Counted from the stretch's first letter, positions 34,426 through 42,370 are shown. The stretch: 64,000 nucleotides of DNA from Paracidovorax sp031843945 (GCF_031843945.1 NZ_JAVTJJ010000002.1:682001-746000), one strand, 5' to 3'. Notes: a model not told the origin generated them from the letters alone. Numbers and translations: made by a program.

Positions 34426-35058
34426 ATGAAAGGCATCCTCGGACTTCTGAAGTCCAAGTCGCGCAGCAAGGGCGCGGAAGAGCACGGCGATTCCGTGTTC
34501 TTCACCACGGCTTTCGCCGGACAGGGCGTGGACAGCGCCATGCTGGTGCCGTGGGAGGCCCGCGCGGTCGAGGTCGGCGCCAAGCGCCTGCCCGCCAGCC
34601 GGGGCGGCAAGCTGCTGCAGGCGCTGTGGTCGAAAGACAAGTACATGGCGCACCTGGACAAGGACGCCGTCGACCGCATGGAGCGCTTCTTCCAGTTCGC
34701 GGCCGTCTCTGCGGCGCGCGACGTGATCCGCCAGGACGAGTACGGCAACTTCATGGTCGTGCTGCTCACGGGCACCATCGCCGTGGACCGCGTGCAGCCC
34801 TGGGGCGAGCACCTTCGCCTGGCTGAAACACGGCCGGGCGACATCCTGGGCGAGATGTCGCTGCTGGACAGCGGCATCCGCTTTTCGGCCTGCACCACGC
34901 TGACCGACTGCGAGATCGCCGTGCTGAGCGCCGAGGCCATGGACGAGATGATGTCCAAAGACCCGCAACTGGCCGCCAGCCTGGTGGCCCTGCTGGCACG
35001 CAAGCTGTCGCAGCGCCTGCGCGTGGTGAGCGCGCGACTGAGCGAGGGCCAGAAATGA
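34426..35058 (+). CDS. Cyclic-nucleotide-binding-domain protein between pilT and pilU
   Basis: This is a 210-residue protein with a Crp-type cyclic-nucleotide-binding domain at about residues 80-200 and no DNA-binding helix-turn-helix. The basic N-terminus (KGILGLLKSKSRSKG) and a non-conserved stretch (20-70) precede the domain. The phosphate-binding cassette reads GDILGEMSLLDSGIRFSAC. Glu143 is in place, but the position of the nucleotide-contacting Arg is Phe153, with Arg152 one residue early. cAMP binding is therefore uncertain. It lies in the pilT-pilU cluster (58 bp after pilT, 40 bp before pilU), so a role in controlling pilus retraction is a fair inference. Confidence 0.82.
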   Translation: MKGILGLLKSKSRSKGAEEHGDSVFFTTAFAGQGVDSAMLVPWEARAVEVGAKRLPASRGGKLLQALWSKDKYMAHLDKDAVDRMERFFQFAAVSAARDVIRQDEYGNFMVVLLTGTIAVDRVQPWGEHLRLAETRPGDILGEMSLLDSGIRFSACTTLTDCEIAVLSAEAMDEMMSKDPQLAASLVALLARKLSQRLRVVSARLSEGQK

Positions 35059-35098
35059 GCGCCCCCCGCGTTGAATCCGCCGCCCGGGGAGCCGTCTG

Positions 35099-36235
35099 AT
35101 GGAACGCGATCAGGCCAGTAAATTCATCAGCGATCTGCTCAAGCTGATGGTCAGCCGGGGCGGCAGCGACCTGTTCATCACGGCGGAATTTCCGCCCGCG
35201 ATCAAGGTGGACGGCAAGGTCACCAAGGTGTCGCCGCAGCCGCTGACGCCAGCGCACACGCTGACGCTGGCGCGCTCGGTGATGAGCGACAAGCAGGTGG
35301 CGGACTTTGAACGCACCAAGGAATGCAACTTCGCCATCTCGCCTTCTGGCATTGGCCGCTTCCGCGTGAACGCCTTCATTCAGCAAGGGCGCGTGGGCAT
35401 GGTGATGCGGACGATTCCGCTGCAGCTGCCCACCATCGACGGCCTGGGCGTGCCGCAGGTGTTGAAAGAAGTGGCGATGGCCAAGCGCGGCCTGTGCATT
35501 CTGGTGGGCGCCACCGGCTCGGGCAAGTCGACCACGCTGGCGGCCATGGTCGACTGGCGCAATGAAAACTCGTTCGGCCACATCATCACGGTGGAAGACC
35601 CGATCGAGTTCGTGCATCCGCACAAGAACTGCGTGGTGACCCAGCGCGAAGTGGGCCTGGACACCGACAGCTGGGAGGCCGCACTCAAGAACACGCTGCG
35701 CCAGGCGCCCGACGTGATCTTGATGGGCGAAATCCGGGACCGCGAAACGATGGAACACGCCGTGGCGTTCTCGGAAACCGGCCATCTGTGCCTGGCGACC
35801 CTGCACGCCAACAGCGCCAACCAGGCGCTCGACCGCATCATCAACTTCTTCCCCGAAGAACGCCGCGCGCAGCTGCTGATGGACCTGTCGCTCAACCTGC
35901 GCGGCATGATCTCGCAGCGCCTGATCCCCAAGCAGGACGGCAAGGGCCGCGCTGCCGCCGTCGAGGTGATGCTGAACACGCCGCTGATCGCCGACATGAT
36001 CTTCAAGGGCGAGGTCGTCGAGATCAAGGAGATCATGAAGAAGAGCCGCAACCTCGGCATGCAGACCTTCGATCAATCGCTGTTCGACCTGTTCGAGGCC
36101 AACGTCATCACCTACGAAGACGCGCTGCGCAATGCTGACTCGCTCAACGATCTGCGCCTGCAGATCAAGCTGGGCAGCCAGCGGGCCAAATCGGGCGACC
36201 TGGCATCGGGCACCGAACATTTCGCGATCGTTTAA
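35099..36235 (+). CDS. pilU: PilU, PilT-dependent accessory retraction ATPase
   Basis: This is a 378-residue paralogue of PilT that assists retraction under load. It has Walker A GATGSGKSTT, Asp box ITVEDPIEFVHPHK, Walker B ILMGEIRDRETM and His box ETGHLCLATLHANS. The C-terminus is longer than in PilT (ANVITYEDALRNADSLNDLRLQIKL), as is usual for PilU, and the AIRNLIRE motif is absent. It follows the cyclic-nucleotide-domain gene and ends at a strong terminator. No separate promoter was found, so it is probably co-transcribed with pilT. Confidence 0.95.
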   Translation: MERDQASKFISDLLKLMVSRGGSDLFITAEFPPAIKVDGKVTKVSPQPLTPAHTLTLARSVMSDKQVADFERTKECNFAISPSGIGRFRVNAFIQQGRVGMVMRTIPLQLPTIDGLGVPQVLKEVAMAKRGLCILVGATGSGKSTTLAAMVDWRNENSFGHIITVEDPIEFVHPHKNCVVTQREVGLDTDSWEAALKNTLRQAPDVILMGEIRDRETMEHAVAFSETGHLCLATLHANSANQALDRIINFFPEERRAQLLMDLSLNLRGMISQRLIPKQDGKGRAAAVEVMLNTPLIADMIFKGEVVEIKEIMKKSRNLGMQTFDQSLFDLFEANVITYEDALRNADSLNDLRLQIKLGSQRAKSGDLASGTEHFAIV

Positions 36236-36307
36236 GCACACGCCTCGGCGTTCAACGCGAACCGACCGATTTACCATCGCGTCTTCGCCGTCCGCCGCCA
36301 CCCTGCC

Positions 36308-36335
36308 AGCCCGCGATTCGCGGGCTGCTTTTTTT
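36308..36335 (+). terminator. Rho-independent terminator after pilU
   Basis: AGCCCGCG and CGCGGGCT form a perfect 8-bp stem with a 3-base loop, followed two bases later by seven Ts. It lies 73 bases after the pilU stop and ends 17 bases before the next start codon, so it also separates that gene from the pil operon. Confidence 0.9.
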
Positions 36336-36352
36336 CCAGGAGACCTTTCGCC

Positions 36353-37282
36353 ATGCCAAGCACGAATCCTCGCAGCTACGAATCCGCACCATCCCGGAAG
36401 GTCGCCTTCCTGGGCCTGGGCGTCATGGGCTACCCCATGGCCGGTCATCTGGCGCTGGCGGGCCATGAGGTCACGGTGTACAACCGCACCGCTACCAAAT
36501 CAATAGCGTGGAGCGCTGAATTTGCAAGCGCTGGAGCCGTAAAACATGCCCAAACGCCGCGTGATGCGGCACAGGGCGCAGACATCGTCTTTTGCTGCGT
36601 GGGCAATGACGACGACCTGCGCTCGGTGGTGCTGGGTGCCGACGGCGCCTTCGCCGGCATGCAGCCGGGCGCCATCTTCGTGGACCACACCACCGCGTCC
36701 GCCGAAGTGGCGCGCGAGCTGTACGGAGCAGCACGCACCCTGGGCCTGCAGTTCATCGACGCGCCCGTATCAGGTGGCCAGGCCGGGGCGCAGAACGGCC
36801 AGCTGACGGTGATGTGCGGCGGTGACGCGGCAGCCTTCGATGCGGTGCGGCCCACGGCGCTGGCCTTTTCTCGCGCCTTCACCCGCATCGGCGACAGCGG
36901 CTCGGGCCAGTTGGCCAAGATGGTCAATCAGATCTGCATCGCGGGCCTGGTGCAAGGCCTGTCGGAGGCCGTGGCCTTCGGCCAGCATGCCGGGCTCGAC
37001 ATGCCGCTGGTGCTCGACGTGATCGGCAAGGGCGCCGCGCAGAGCTGGCAAATGGACAACCGCGGCAAGACGATGGTGGAAGGCCGCTTCGACTTCGGCT
37101 TCGCAGTCGACTGGATGCGCAAGGATCTGGGCCTGGTGTTGGACGAAGCGCACCGCAATGGCGCCCGCCTGCCCGTCACGGCGCTGGTGGACCAGTTCTA
37201 CGCCGACGTGCAGCAGTCCGGCGGCGCGCGCTGGGACACGTCCAGTTTGATCACCCGGCTGGGTGTGAAGAAAAAGGCCTGA
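36353..37282 (+). CDS. 3-hydroxyisobutyrate dehydrogenase family oxidoreductase
   Basis: This is a 309-residue NAD(P)-dependent beta-hydroxyacid dehydrogenase. The Rossmann motif is GLGVMGYPMAGHLALAGHEVTVYNRT. The substrate-binding DAPVSGGQAGAQNGQLT and the catalytic-type lysine in QLAKMVNQICIAG are present. Substrate choice (3-hydroxyisobutyrate, tartronate semialdehyde, other) cannot be fixed. AGGAG lies eight bases before the ATG at 36353. Residues 44-65 or so (TKSIAWSAEFASAGAVKHAQ) are encoded by unusually AT-rich DNA matching the two-hairpin repeat family (copy G) and seem a few residues longer than in typical homologues. The gene converges on dolP. Confidence 0.88.
   Translation: MPSTNPRSYESAPSRKVAFLGLGVMGYPMAGHLALAGHEVTVYNRTATKSIAWSAEFASAGAVKHAQTPRDAAQGADIVFCCVGNDDDLRSVVLGADGAFAGMQPGAIFVDHTTASAEVARELYGAARTLGLQFIDAPVSGGQAGAQNGQLTVMCGGDAAAFDAVRPTALAFSRAFTRIGDSGSGQLAKMVNQICIAGLVQGLSEAVAFGQHAGLDMPLVLDVIGKGAAQSWQMDNRGKTMVEGRFDFGFAVDWMRKDLGLVLDEAHRNGARLPVTALVDQFYADVQQSGGARWDTSSLITRLGVKKKA
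36490..36545 (-). repeat. Degenerate two-hairpin repeat embedded in a coding sequence, copy G
   Basis: Read on the plus strand, GCTA...AATCAATAGC and AGCGCT-loop-AAGCGCTGGAG line up without gaps with the reversed family consensus, keeping both stem pairs. The tract is AT-richer than the flanking codons. It lies inside the 3-hydroxyisobutyrate dehydrogenase-like gene in an open frame. The match is by eye. Confidence 0.55.
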
Positions 37283-37286
37283 GCGT

Positions 37287-37305
37287 CAGGCGCACGCTGC
37301 GCCTG
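37287..37305. terminator. Short hairpin between convergent genes
   Basis: CAGGCGCA, a 3-base loop and TGCGCCTG form a perfect 8-bp stem between the dehydrogenase and dolP stops. It has no T-tract on either side, so it is a weak candidate for a shared transcript end. Confidence 0.35.
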
Positions 37306-37324
37306 GCTTCCATCCAGCGGGTGC

Positions 37325-38098
37325 TCAGCGCACGGGTTGGGTGACGACACCGGAAGCCGGTGCGGGCTGCGTGGCCGGCAATGGTGCCAGAGGCGCAGCC
37401 TGCACGCCCATGGGGGCTGCGGCAGGCGGTGGGTAGCTGGCAGCGGCCGGGTCTTGCACCACGGGGGCCGGCTGATGCTGCGCCTTGACCGGCGCGCGCG
37501 CCAGCTCTTCTTCCGACACGATCTCGAACACCCGCACCACCTTGCGCACGCCGTTCACGCCCCGGGCGATGTCGGTCGCGCGGGTGGCCTCGCGTTGGCT
37601 GACGCGGCCCAGCAGGTAGACGACCTCGCGTTCGGTCACCACCTTGAAGGTGTTGGCGACCAGGTCTTTGGCGTCCACCAGGCTGGCGCGTACCTTGCCC
37701 GTGATGAAGGTGTCGTTGGAGCGCTGCGTCAGCGATGACGCTGCCATCACGCCTACCTCGTTGACCACGGAACGCACGTTCTCGACCCCCAGCGCGATCT
37801 GTTCGACCCGCTGCTTGTCTTCAGCGCGTGTGGCCTCGCCGGTCAGCAGCACCTGCCGGTTGAAGCTGGTCACGTTGACGTGCACCCGGTCGCCCAGCGT
37901 GTCGCGGATGCGGTTGGTGGCGCGCAGCTCGATGCCCTCGTCTTCCACCTGCGTGCCGGCGGTGCGGCGATCGGTAGCCACCATGGCGCCCATCACGGCA
38001 CCGCCACCGATCAGGATCGGGGCGCAGGCCGACAGGCCCGCCGTCAGCGCCGCGGCGGCACACAGAACGCACATCGTGCGGGACAACTGAAACTTCAT
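37325..38098 (-). CDS. dolP: DolP/YraP-like BON-domain outer membrane lipoprotein
   Basis: This is a 257-residue lipoprotein. The signal peptide ends in the lipobox LSAC (about residue 25), followed by a Gly/Ala-rich GGGAVMGAMV segment. Two BON domains lie at about 50-115 and 125-190 (for example IRDTLGDRVHVNVTSFNRQVLLTGEA and ITGKVRASLVDAKDLVANTFKVVTE). A long Pro/Ala-rich C-terminal tail is unlike the E. coli protein. DolP helps maintain outer membrane integrity by binding anionic lipids. The start overlaps the diaA stop (ATGA). The yraN-diaA-dolP order matches the E. coli rsmI-lpoA-yraN-diaA-dolP neighbourhood without lpoA. Confidence 0.9.
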   Translation of the reverse strand: MKFQLSRTMCVLCAAAALTAGLSACAPILIGGGAVMGAMVATDRRTAGTQVEDEGIELRATNRIRDTLGDRVHVNVTSFNRQVLLTGEATRAEDKQRVEQIALGVENVRSVVNEVGVMAASSLTQRSNDTFITGKVRASLVDAKDLVANTFKVVTEREVVYLLGRVSQREATRATDIARGVNGVRKVVRVFEIVSEEELARAPVKAQHQPAPVVQDPAAASYPPPAAAPMGVQAAPLAPLPATQPAPASGVVTQPVR

Positions 38099-38691
38099 AG
38101 CGGTATCTCCTGTTCACCAAGTAACTGGGCGTCCACCCCGTCGCACAGGCAGTGCAGCACCAGGGCATGGACTTCGCGCACCCGCGCAGCGCGGTCGTGC
38201 GGCACGGCGATCTGCACGTCGGTCTCACGCAGCAGCGCGGCCAGCGCGCCACCGGTGCGGCCGCACAGCGCCACCACCGTCATGTCGCGCTCGTGTGCTG
38301 CCTGCACGGCCTGCAGTACCGGTGCATCGTTGCCAGTGACCGACAAAGCGACCAGCACGTCACCAGCCTGGCCGAGCGCTCGCACCTGTCGCGCCAACGC
38401 CGACGCATCGTGGTCATCCGATCCGCCGCCCATCCAGGCGCTCCCGGGCATGAGCGCGACGGCGGCCAGTTCCGGGCGCTCCCTTTCGAATCCGCCTACG
38501 CACAGCGCGGCGAAGAGTTGGGCATCTGCTGCAGACGGGCCGCTGCCACAGGCCAGCACCTTGGCGCCGCTGGTCACGCAGGCCAGGATGGCTTGAATGG
38601 CGGAGCCGATGGGGTGGCTGAGGGCTTGCGCCGCCTGGTATTTCAGGTCGGCGCTGTCGATGAAGTGCTGTTGGATGCGTTGCTCTAGCAT
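38095..38691 (-). CDS. diaA: DiaA/GmhA-like SIS-domain protein
   Basis: This is a 198-residue protein with one SIS domain (about 35-190), recognised by VLACGSGPSAADAQLFAALCVGGFERERPELAAVAL and GDVLVALSVTGNDAPVLQAVQAA. The family includes sedoheptulose-7-phosphate isomerase (GmhA) and DiaA, which binds DnaA and times replication initiation. The neighbourhood with yraN and dolP supports DiaA rather than a lipopolysaccharide enzyme. It is coupled to dolP by a 4-bp overlap and separated from yraN by 84 bp. Confidence 0.85.
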   Translation of the reverse strand: MLEQRIQQHFIDSADLKYQAAQALSHPIGSAIQAILACVTSGAKVLACGSGPSAADAQLFAALCVGGFERERPELAAVALMPGSAWMGGGSDDHDASALARQVRALGQAGDVLVALSVTGNDAPVLQAVQAAHERDMTVVALCGRTGGALAALLRETDVQIAVPHDRAARVREVHALVLHCLCDGVDAQLLGEQEIPL

Positions 38692-38775
38692 GGGGCGTGG
38701 ATGATACCCAAGGGTGTTATGGATTTTGTAGCAAAGGGTACCGGCGTGGCGGGGTTGTTCGGGCCTAGGTGGGGT

Positions 38776-39222
38776 CTATCCTGCATCGAAGGCACCGCGC
38801 AGCCACTCGATCTCGGCGGCGCTCGGGCCTTCCACCAGCACCGCGTCGAAGCGACAGGCTGGCGGTGCCGGCCAACGCAGAAGATAGTGCCGCGCGGCCA
38901 GCACGATGCGCTGCTGCTTCACTTGGCCGATGCTGCCGCCCGCGCCCCCGAAGGCGCGGCTGGCCCGGCTGCGCACCTCGACGAAGACCAGCGTGCCGTC
39001 GCGGTCGCGCATGACGAGGTCGATTTCACCGCCACCCCGGCCAGGCGTCCGATAATTGCGCTCCATCAAAGTCAGCCGTGCGGCCAGCAGATGCGCCAGC
39101 GCACGATCTTCCGCCGCATTGCCGCGCTCGCGCGTCGTGCGCTTTGCTGCTGTCGCTGGCGCAGTCGCCGTCACGGCCTTGTCATCTCTGCCCCAGCCGA
39201 AGTTCTTTCCAAGGAATCCCAT
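38776..39222 (-). CDS. yraN: YraN/UPF0102 family nuclease-fold protein
   Basis: This is a 148-residue protein of the UPF0102 family with a restriction-endonuclease-like core: RGNAAEDRALAHLLAARLTLMERNYR, then GGGEIDLVMRDRDGTLVFVEVRSR, where E-(x)-D...E-x-R is the usual nuclease-like acidic pattern. An extra 30 or so residues at the N-terminus are Lys/Ala/Thr-rich. The function is not established; a Holliday-junction resolvase-like role has been proposed for the fold. Its ATG at 39222 shares a base with the divergent rsmI start. Confidence 0.88.
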   Translation of the reverse strand: MGFLGKNFGWGRDDKAVTATAPATAAKRTTRERGNAAEDRALAHLLAARLTLMERNYRTPGRGGGEIDLVMRDRDGTLVFVEVRSRASRAFGGAGGSIGQVKQQRIVLAARHYLLRWPAPPACRFDAVLVEGPSAAEIEWLRGAFDAG

Positions 39223-40190
39223 TGAGCGCCTCTTTCGCTTCAGCCCTGAGTGCCGCGCGCGATGCGGCGGCTAGCCAGCATTATCCGCAGGGCACGCTGT
39301 ATGTGGTCGCCACGCCCATCGGCAATCTGGCCGACATCACACTGCGGGCCTTGCACGTGCTGCAGATGGCCGACACCATCGCCTGTGAAGACACGCGCCA
39401 CACGCAGTCACTGCTGCGCGCCTACGGCATCGACAAGGGCGGCGCCCAACTGCTGGCCGTGCACCAACACAACGAAACCGAAGCCGCCGAGGGCGTAGTG
39501 GAGCGCCTGCGCCAGGGCCAGCGCGTGGCCTACGTCAGCGATGCCGGCACGCCGGGCGTGAGCGACCCTGGCGCGCGCCTGGCCCACGCGGTGGCCAGCG
39601 CCGGTTTGCGTTGCCTGCCGCTGCCTGGCGCCAGCAGCGTGACTACTGCGCTGAGCGCCGCAGGCGCCGTGGCGCACGGCCCGGGTGCCGGAGGATTTTT
39701 GTTTGCGGGCTTCTTGCCGCCCCGTGGCGCCGAGCGCACTACGGCTGTGCAGCAACTGGCTGTGGAGACCCGCTGCGTCGTGCTGCTGGAGGCTCCGCAC
39801 CGCATCGAAGAACTGGCCAGCGCATTGGCAGTGTTGGGCGAACGGCCGGTCACGCTGGCCCGTGAGCTCACCAAGCAGTTCGAAGAAATCACCACCCACC
39901 CCGCCCGCGCGCTGACCGAGTGGCTGAACGGCAATCCGCAGCGCGCACGTGGAGAATTTGTCGTGTTGCTGCACCCGCTGCCGGCGGCGGCAAAGGACGA
40001 TGACGCCGAAGGCCGCCGGGTGCTGCTACTGCTATTGGCGGAGCTGCCACTCAAAACGGCAGTCAAACTGGCCGCAGACATCACCGGCCGGCCGCGCAAT
40101 GCGCTGTACGACCTGGCGTTGCAACTGCGCCGGGAGGTCGAGAGCAACGAAGACGAAGACGACGCTACCGCCACACATCAGGGCGAATGA
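39222..40190 (+). CDS. rsmI: RsmI, 16S rRNA 2'-O-ribose C1402 methyltransferase
   Basis: This is a 322-residue SAM-dependent methyltransferase of the tetrapyrrole-methylase fold that modifies C1402 in the ribosomal P site. Motifs: GTLYVVATPIGNLADITLRAL, ACEDTRHTQSLL, YVSDAGTPGVSDPG, LPGASSVTTALSAAG and GFLPPRGAER. I assign a TTG start at 39222 with AAGGA seven bases upstream, because no in-frame ATG or GTG fits the family N-terminus (SASFASALSAARDAAASQHYPQG). The longer frame upstream lies entirely over yraN. The start codon abuts the divergent yraN ATG, so each promoter must lie inside the other gene. Confidence 0.92.
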   Translation: MSASFASALSAARDAAASQHYPQGTLYVVATPIGNLADITLRALHVLQMADTIACEDTRHTQSLLRAYGIDKGGAQLLAVHQHNETEAAEGVVERLRQGQRVAYVSDAGTPGVSDPGARLAHAVASAGLRCLPLPGASSVTTALSAAGAVAHGPGAGGFLFAGFLPPRGAERTTAVQQLAVETRCVVLLEAPHRIEELASALAVLGERPVTLARELTKQFEEITTHPARALTEWLNGNPQRARGEFVVLLHPLPAAAKDDDAEGRRVLLLLLAELPLKTAVKLAADITGRPRNALYDLALQLRREVESNEDEDDATATHQGE

Positions 40191-40203
40191 GCACTACTTC
40201 GAG

Positions 40204-40260
40204 CCATTTTGGCCTCTAGCGCTCTCCAATCAAGCGTCAGTAGCTATTATTTTAATAGCA
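40204..40260 (+). repeat. Two-hairpin intergenic repeat, copy E
   Basis: GGCCTCTAGCGCTC, AAGCGTCAGTAGCTATTAT and TTTTAATAGCA are present. The second stem (GCTATTA/TAATAGC) is perfect. It occupies nearly the whole gap between the convergent rsmI and YegD-like genes. Confidence 0.85.
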
Positions 40261-40272
40261 TCATATCCGGCA

Positions 40273-41538
40273 TCAGCTTTGGCTGTACGCCAGCCCAGAC
40301 GCTACACCGCCGAACAGATCACCTTCCACCTGGGGAATGCCAGGAAACGCTTCGGTCAGCACGTCGCGCAAGGGGCGCAGGGCAGACGAGCCACCGGTGA
40401 GGTAGATCGCGCCGATGTCCTGCTGACGCAGCCCGGCCGTCGCCACGCACGCCGCAGCGCACGCAGCCACCTGTCGCAAGGCGGCGTCCAGATGGAGCGC
40501 CAGATCTTCGGGTCGCACTTCGGCGGTCAGTGTGGATTCCAGCCAGTCCAGCTCGATGGGCGCAGGCGCATTGAAGCGCGAGGCGTCGATCTTGGCCAGC
40601 TCGACCGCATTCGCCAGCCGATGCCCCCATCGCTCGTTCAACACCGTCATCAGGCGGTCGTGCAACCGGGTATCGGCATAGTCGGAGCGCAACTGCTGAG
40701 CTTCGCGCACCGACTTCTGCGCGTACTGCCACTGAATCAGGTGCCAGGTGGCAAGGTCGAAGAACACCCGGCTCGGCACTTCTCGACCCTGCGGCCCGAT
40801 GTGGCGGAAACCCATGTGCCCCATCACCTGTTCCAGATTGAGCCGGCGGTCGAAATCGGTACCACCGATGTGGACACCCGTTGTTGCCAGCACATCGCGG
40901 CTGCGATCCGGCAGACCTCCACGGCTCGGCCCCAGGCGAACCACCGTGAAATCCGACGTTCCACCGCCAATGTCCACGACCAGCACGAGAGCGTCGTGCG
41001 TCATACGCTGCTCGTAATCGAGGGCAGCGGCGATGGGCTCCAGCTGAAAGGAGATGTTGGAGAAGCCCGCATCGGCTGCGGCCTGGCGCAATGCGTTTTC
41101 GGCGAGTCGATCGCGCGCCGGATCGTCATCGACGAAATGCACTGGCCGGCCGAGGACCACGCGTTCGGGCATGGCGCCATCCAGCGCGCCGCGCACCTGC
41201 ACCGCGATGTGGCGCATGAAGATCGAGATGATGTCCTGGTAGCTGACAAGCGCATCGTGCACAGACGTCTTGTCTTGCAACAGCGTGCTGCCCAGCAGAC
41301 TCTTGAGCGAGCGCATCAGCCGCCCTTCTACCCCTTCCAGATACTGGAGCACCGCGTCGCGGCCGTAGTGGGTCTTGTGATCTTCCGTGTTGAAAAAGAG
41401 TGCCGTGGGCATGATTGCCGCACCGTTGCCATCCAACGGAATCAGACGGGAACCCGCGCTGCCCTTGGTCAGCAAGGAGGCTGCTGAGTTCGAGGTGCCG
41501 AAATCGATGCCAAGGGTAGAGCCGGAAAGAATCGCCAT
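40273..41538 (-). CDS. YegD-like short Hsp70 family protein
   Basis: This is a 421-residue actin-fold ATPase of the Hsp70 superfamily, close to E. coli YegD. The phosphate-1 motif is LGIDFGTSNSAASLL, the phosphate-2 motif VVDIGGGTSDFTVVRLG, and the adenosine motif IYLTGGSSALRPLRD. The C-terminal substrate-binding domain of DnaK is missing, so it is not a classic chaperone. Homologues exist widely without a known client. It is monocistronic and converges on rsmI, with repeat copy E between. Confidence 0.87.
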   Translation of the reverse strand: MAILSGSTLGIDFGTSNSAASLLTKGSAGSRLIPLDGNGAAIMPTALFFNTEDHKTHYGRDAVLQYLEGVEGRLMRSLKSLLGSTLLQDKTSVHDALVSYQDIISIFMRHIAVQVRGALDGAMPERVVLGRPVHFVDDDPARDRLAENALRQAAADAGFSNISFQLEPIAAALDYEQRMTHDALVLVVDIGGGTSDFTVVRLGPSRGGLPDRSRDVLATTGVHIGGTDFDRRLNLEQVMGHMGFRHIGPQGREVPSRVFFDLATWHLIQWQYAQKSVREAQQLRSDYADTRLHDRLMTVLNERWGHRLANAVELAKIDASRFNAPAPIELDWLESTLTAEVRPEDLALHLDAALRQVAACAAACVATAGLRQQDIGAIYLTGGSSALRPLRDVLTEAFPGIPQVEGDLFGGVASGLAYSQS

Positions 41539-41807
41539 GGAACAGAGAAATGAAAGGGAGTTCAGCGAAAAGCGCAGGCCACTGAATCAAACGATGGAGT
41601 GGAAGGCTGCGTACAGCATGGGAAACCTCGGCCGGTGTGCCATCAGGAGAGCAAAGCCCTATGACTTGCCCCGCCATCGCTTGCTCGCAGGTTCGCAGGT
41701 TCGCAGGTTCGCAGGTTCGCAGGTTCGCGTTTACAACGTTACCCGCAACCAAAGAGATGCCAAACGCTTGGCGAAGCGGCGACACAACGCTTTACTCGAC
41801 AAAAACA
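41539..41807. other. Intergenic region between the YegD-like gene and the tRNA terminator
   Basis: About 270 bp should hold the YegD-like gene promoter on the minus strand. It also contains an 8-bp tandem repeat (41683..41729). Short open frames across it are artefacts of the repeat. No other RNA or gene is recognised. Confidence 0.5.
41683..41729. repeat. 8-bp tandem repeat (GTTCGCAG)n
   Basis: Four exact head-to-tail GTTCGCAG units are flanked by one partial unit on each side (GCTCGCAG and GTTCGCG). This is a simple-sequence array that could vary in copy number. It lies between the YegD-like gene start and the ribosomal operon terminator. Confidence 0.9.
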
Positions 41808-41835
41808 AAAACGCCCACTATTGAGTGGGCGTTTT
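41800..41835 (-). terminator. Rho-independent terminator after the initiator tRNA / alpha operon
   Basis: On the minus strand AAAACGCCCACT, a 4-base loop and AGTGGGCGTTTT form a perfect 12-bp stem followed by TTTGTTTTT. It lies 24 bases past the tRNA 3' end and probably ends both tRNA and ribosomal operon transcripts. Confidence 0.93.
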
Positions 41836-41859
41836 GTTACAGCATTTGCGTGCCGAGAT

Positions 41860-41936
<77 letters not shown>

Positions 41937-41946
41937 GTAAGAGTGA

Positions 41947-41975
41947 ATTATAGCTTACTTTGCAGCTTCTGCGGA
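41947..41975 (-). promoter_or_regulatory. Candidate promoter for the initiator tRNA
   Basis: A perfect TATAAT (minus strand, 41947-41952) lies ten bases before tRNA position 1, with a weak -35 TCCGCA (41970-41975) at 17-bp spacing inside the end of rplQ. This would start transcription a few bases before the tRNA. The weak -35 is the main reservation. Confidence 0.5.
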
Positions 41976-42353
41976 GGAATCTGCATTCTGTTCTGCAGCA
42001 CGCTCCACCAGCTCGACAAAAGCCATGGGTGCGTTATCGCCCACGCGGAAACCCATCTTCAGAATACGGGTGTAGCCACCTGGACGTGCCTTGAAGCGCG
42101 GACCCAGATCGTTGAACAGCTTCGTGACGCTATCGCGATCACGCAGGCGGTTGAAAGCGAGGCGACGATTAGCCAAGGTGTCTTCCTTGGCCAGGGTGAT
42201 CATGGGCTCGATCACACGGCGCAGTTCCTTGGCCTTGGGCACAGTGGTCTTGATGGCCTCATGCTCGATAAGCGAGTTCATCATGTTCTGCAGCATCGCC
42301 AGGCGGTGCGAAGAAGTGCGGTTGAGTTTGCGAAGGCCGTGTCCGTGACGCAT
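41955..42353 (-). CDS. rplQ: 50S ribosomal protein L17
   Basis: This is a 132-residue ribosomal protein lining the peptide exit tunnel. The N-terminus MRHGHGLRKLNRTSSHRLAML is diagnostic, as is KLFNDLGPRFKARPGGYTRILK. The acidic C-terminal tail (EQNADSSAEAAK) extends slightly beyond the E. coli protein. It is the last protein gene of the alpha operon. The gap to rpoA holds two hairpins, and its 3' end carries the candidate promoter of the initiator tRNA. Confidence 0.98.
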   Translation of the reverse strand: MRHGHGLRKLNRTSSHRLAMLQNMMNSLIEHEAIKTTVPKAKELRRVIEPMITLAKEDTLANRRLAFNRLRDRDSVTKLFNDLGPRFKARPGGYTRILKMGFRVGDNAPMAFVELVERAAEQNADSSAEAAK

Positions 42354-42370
42354 GGTGCTTTTCCTTATCT

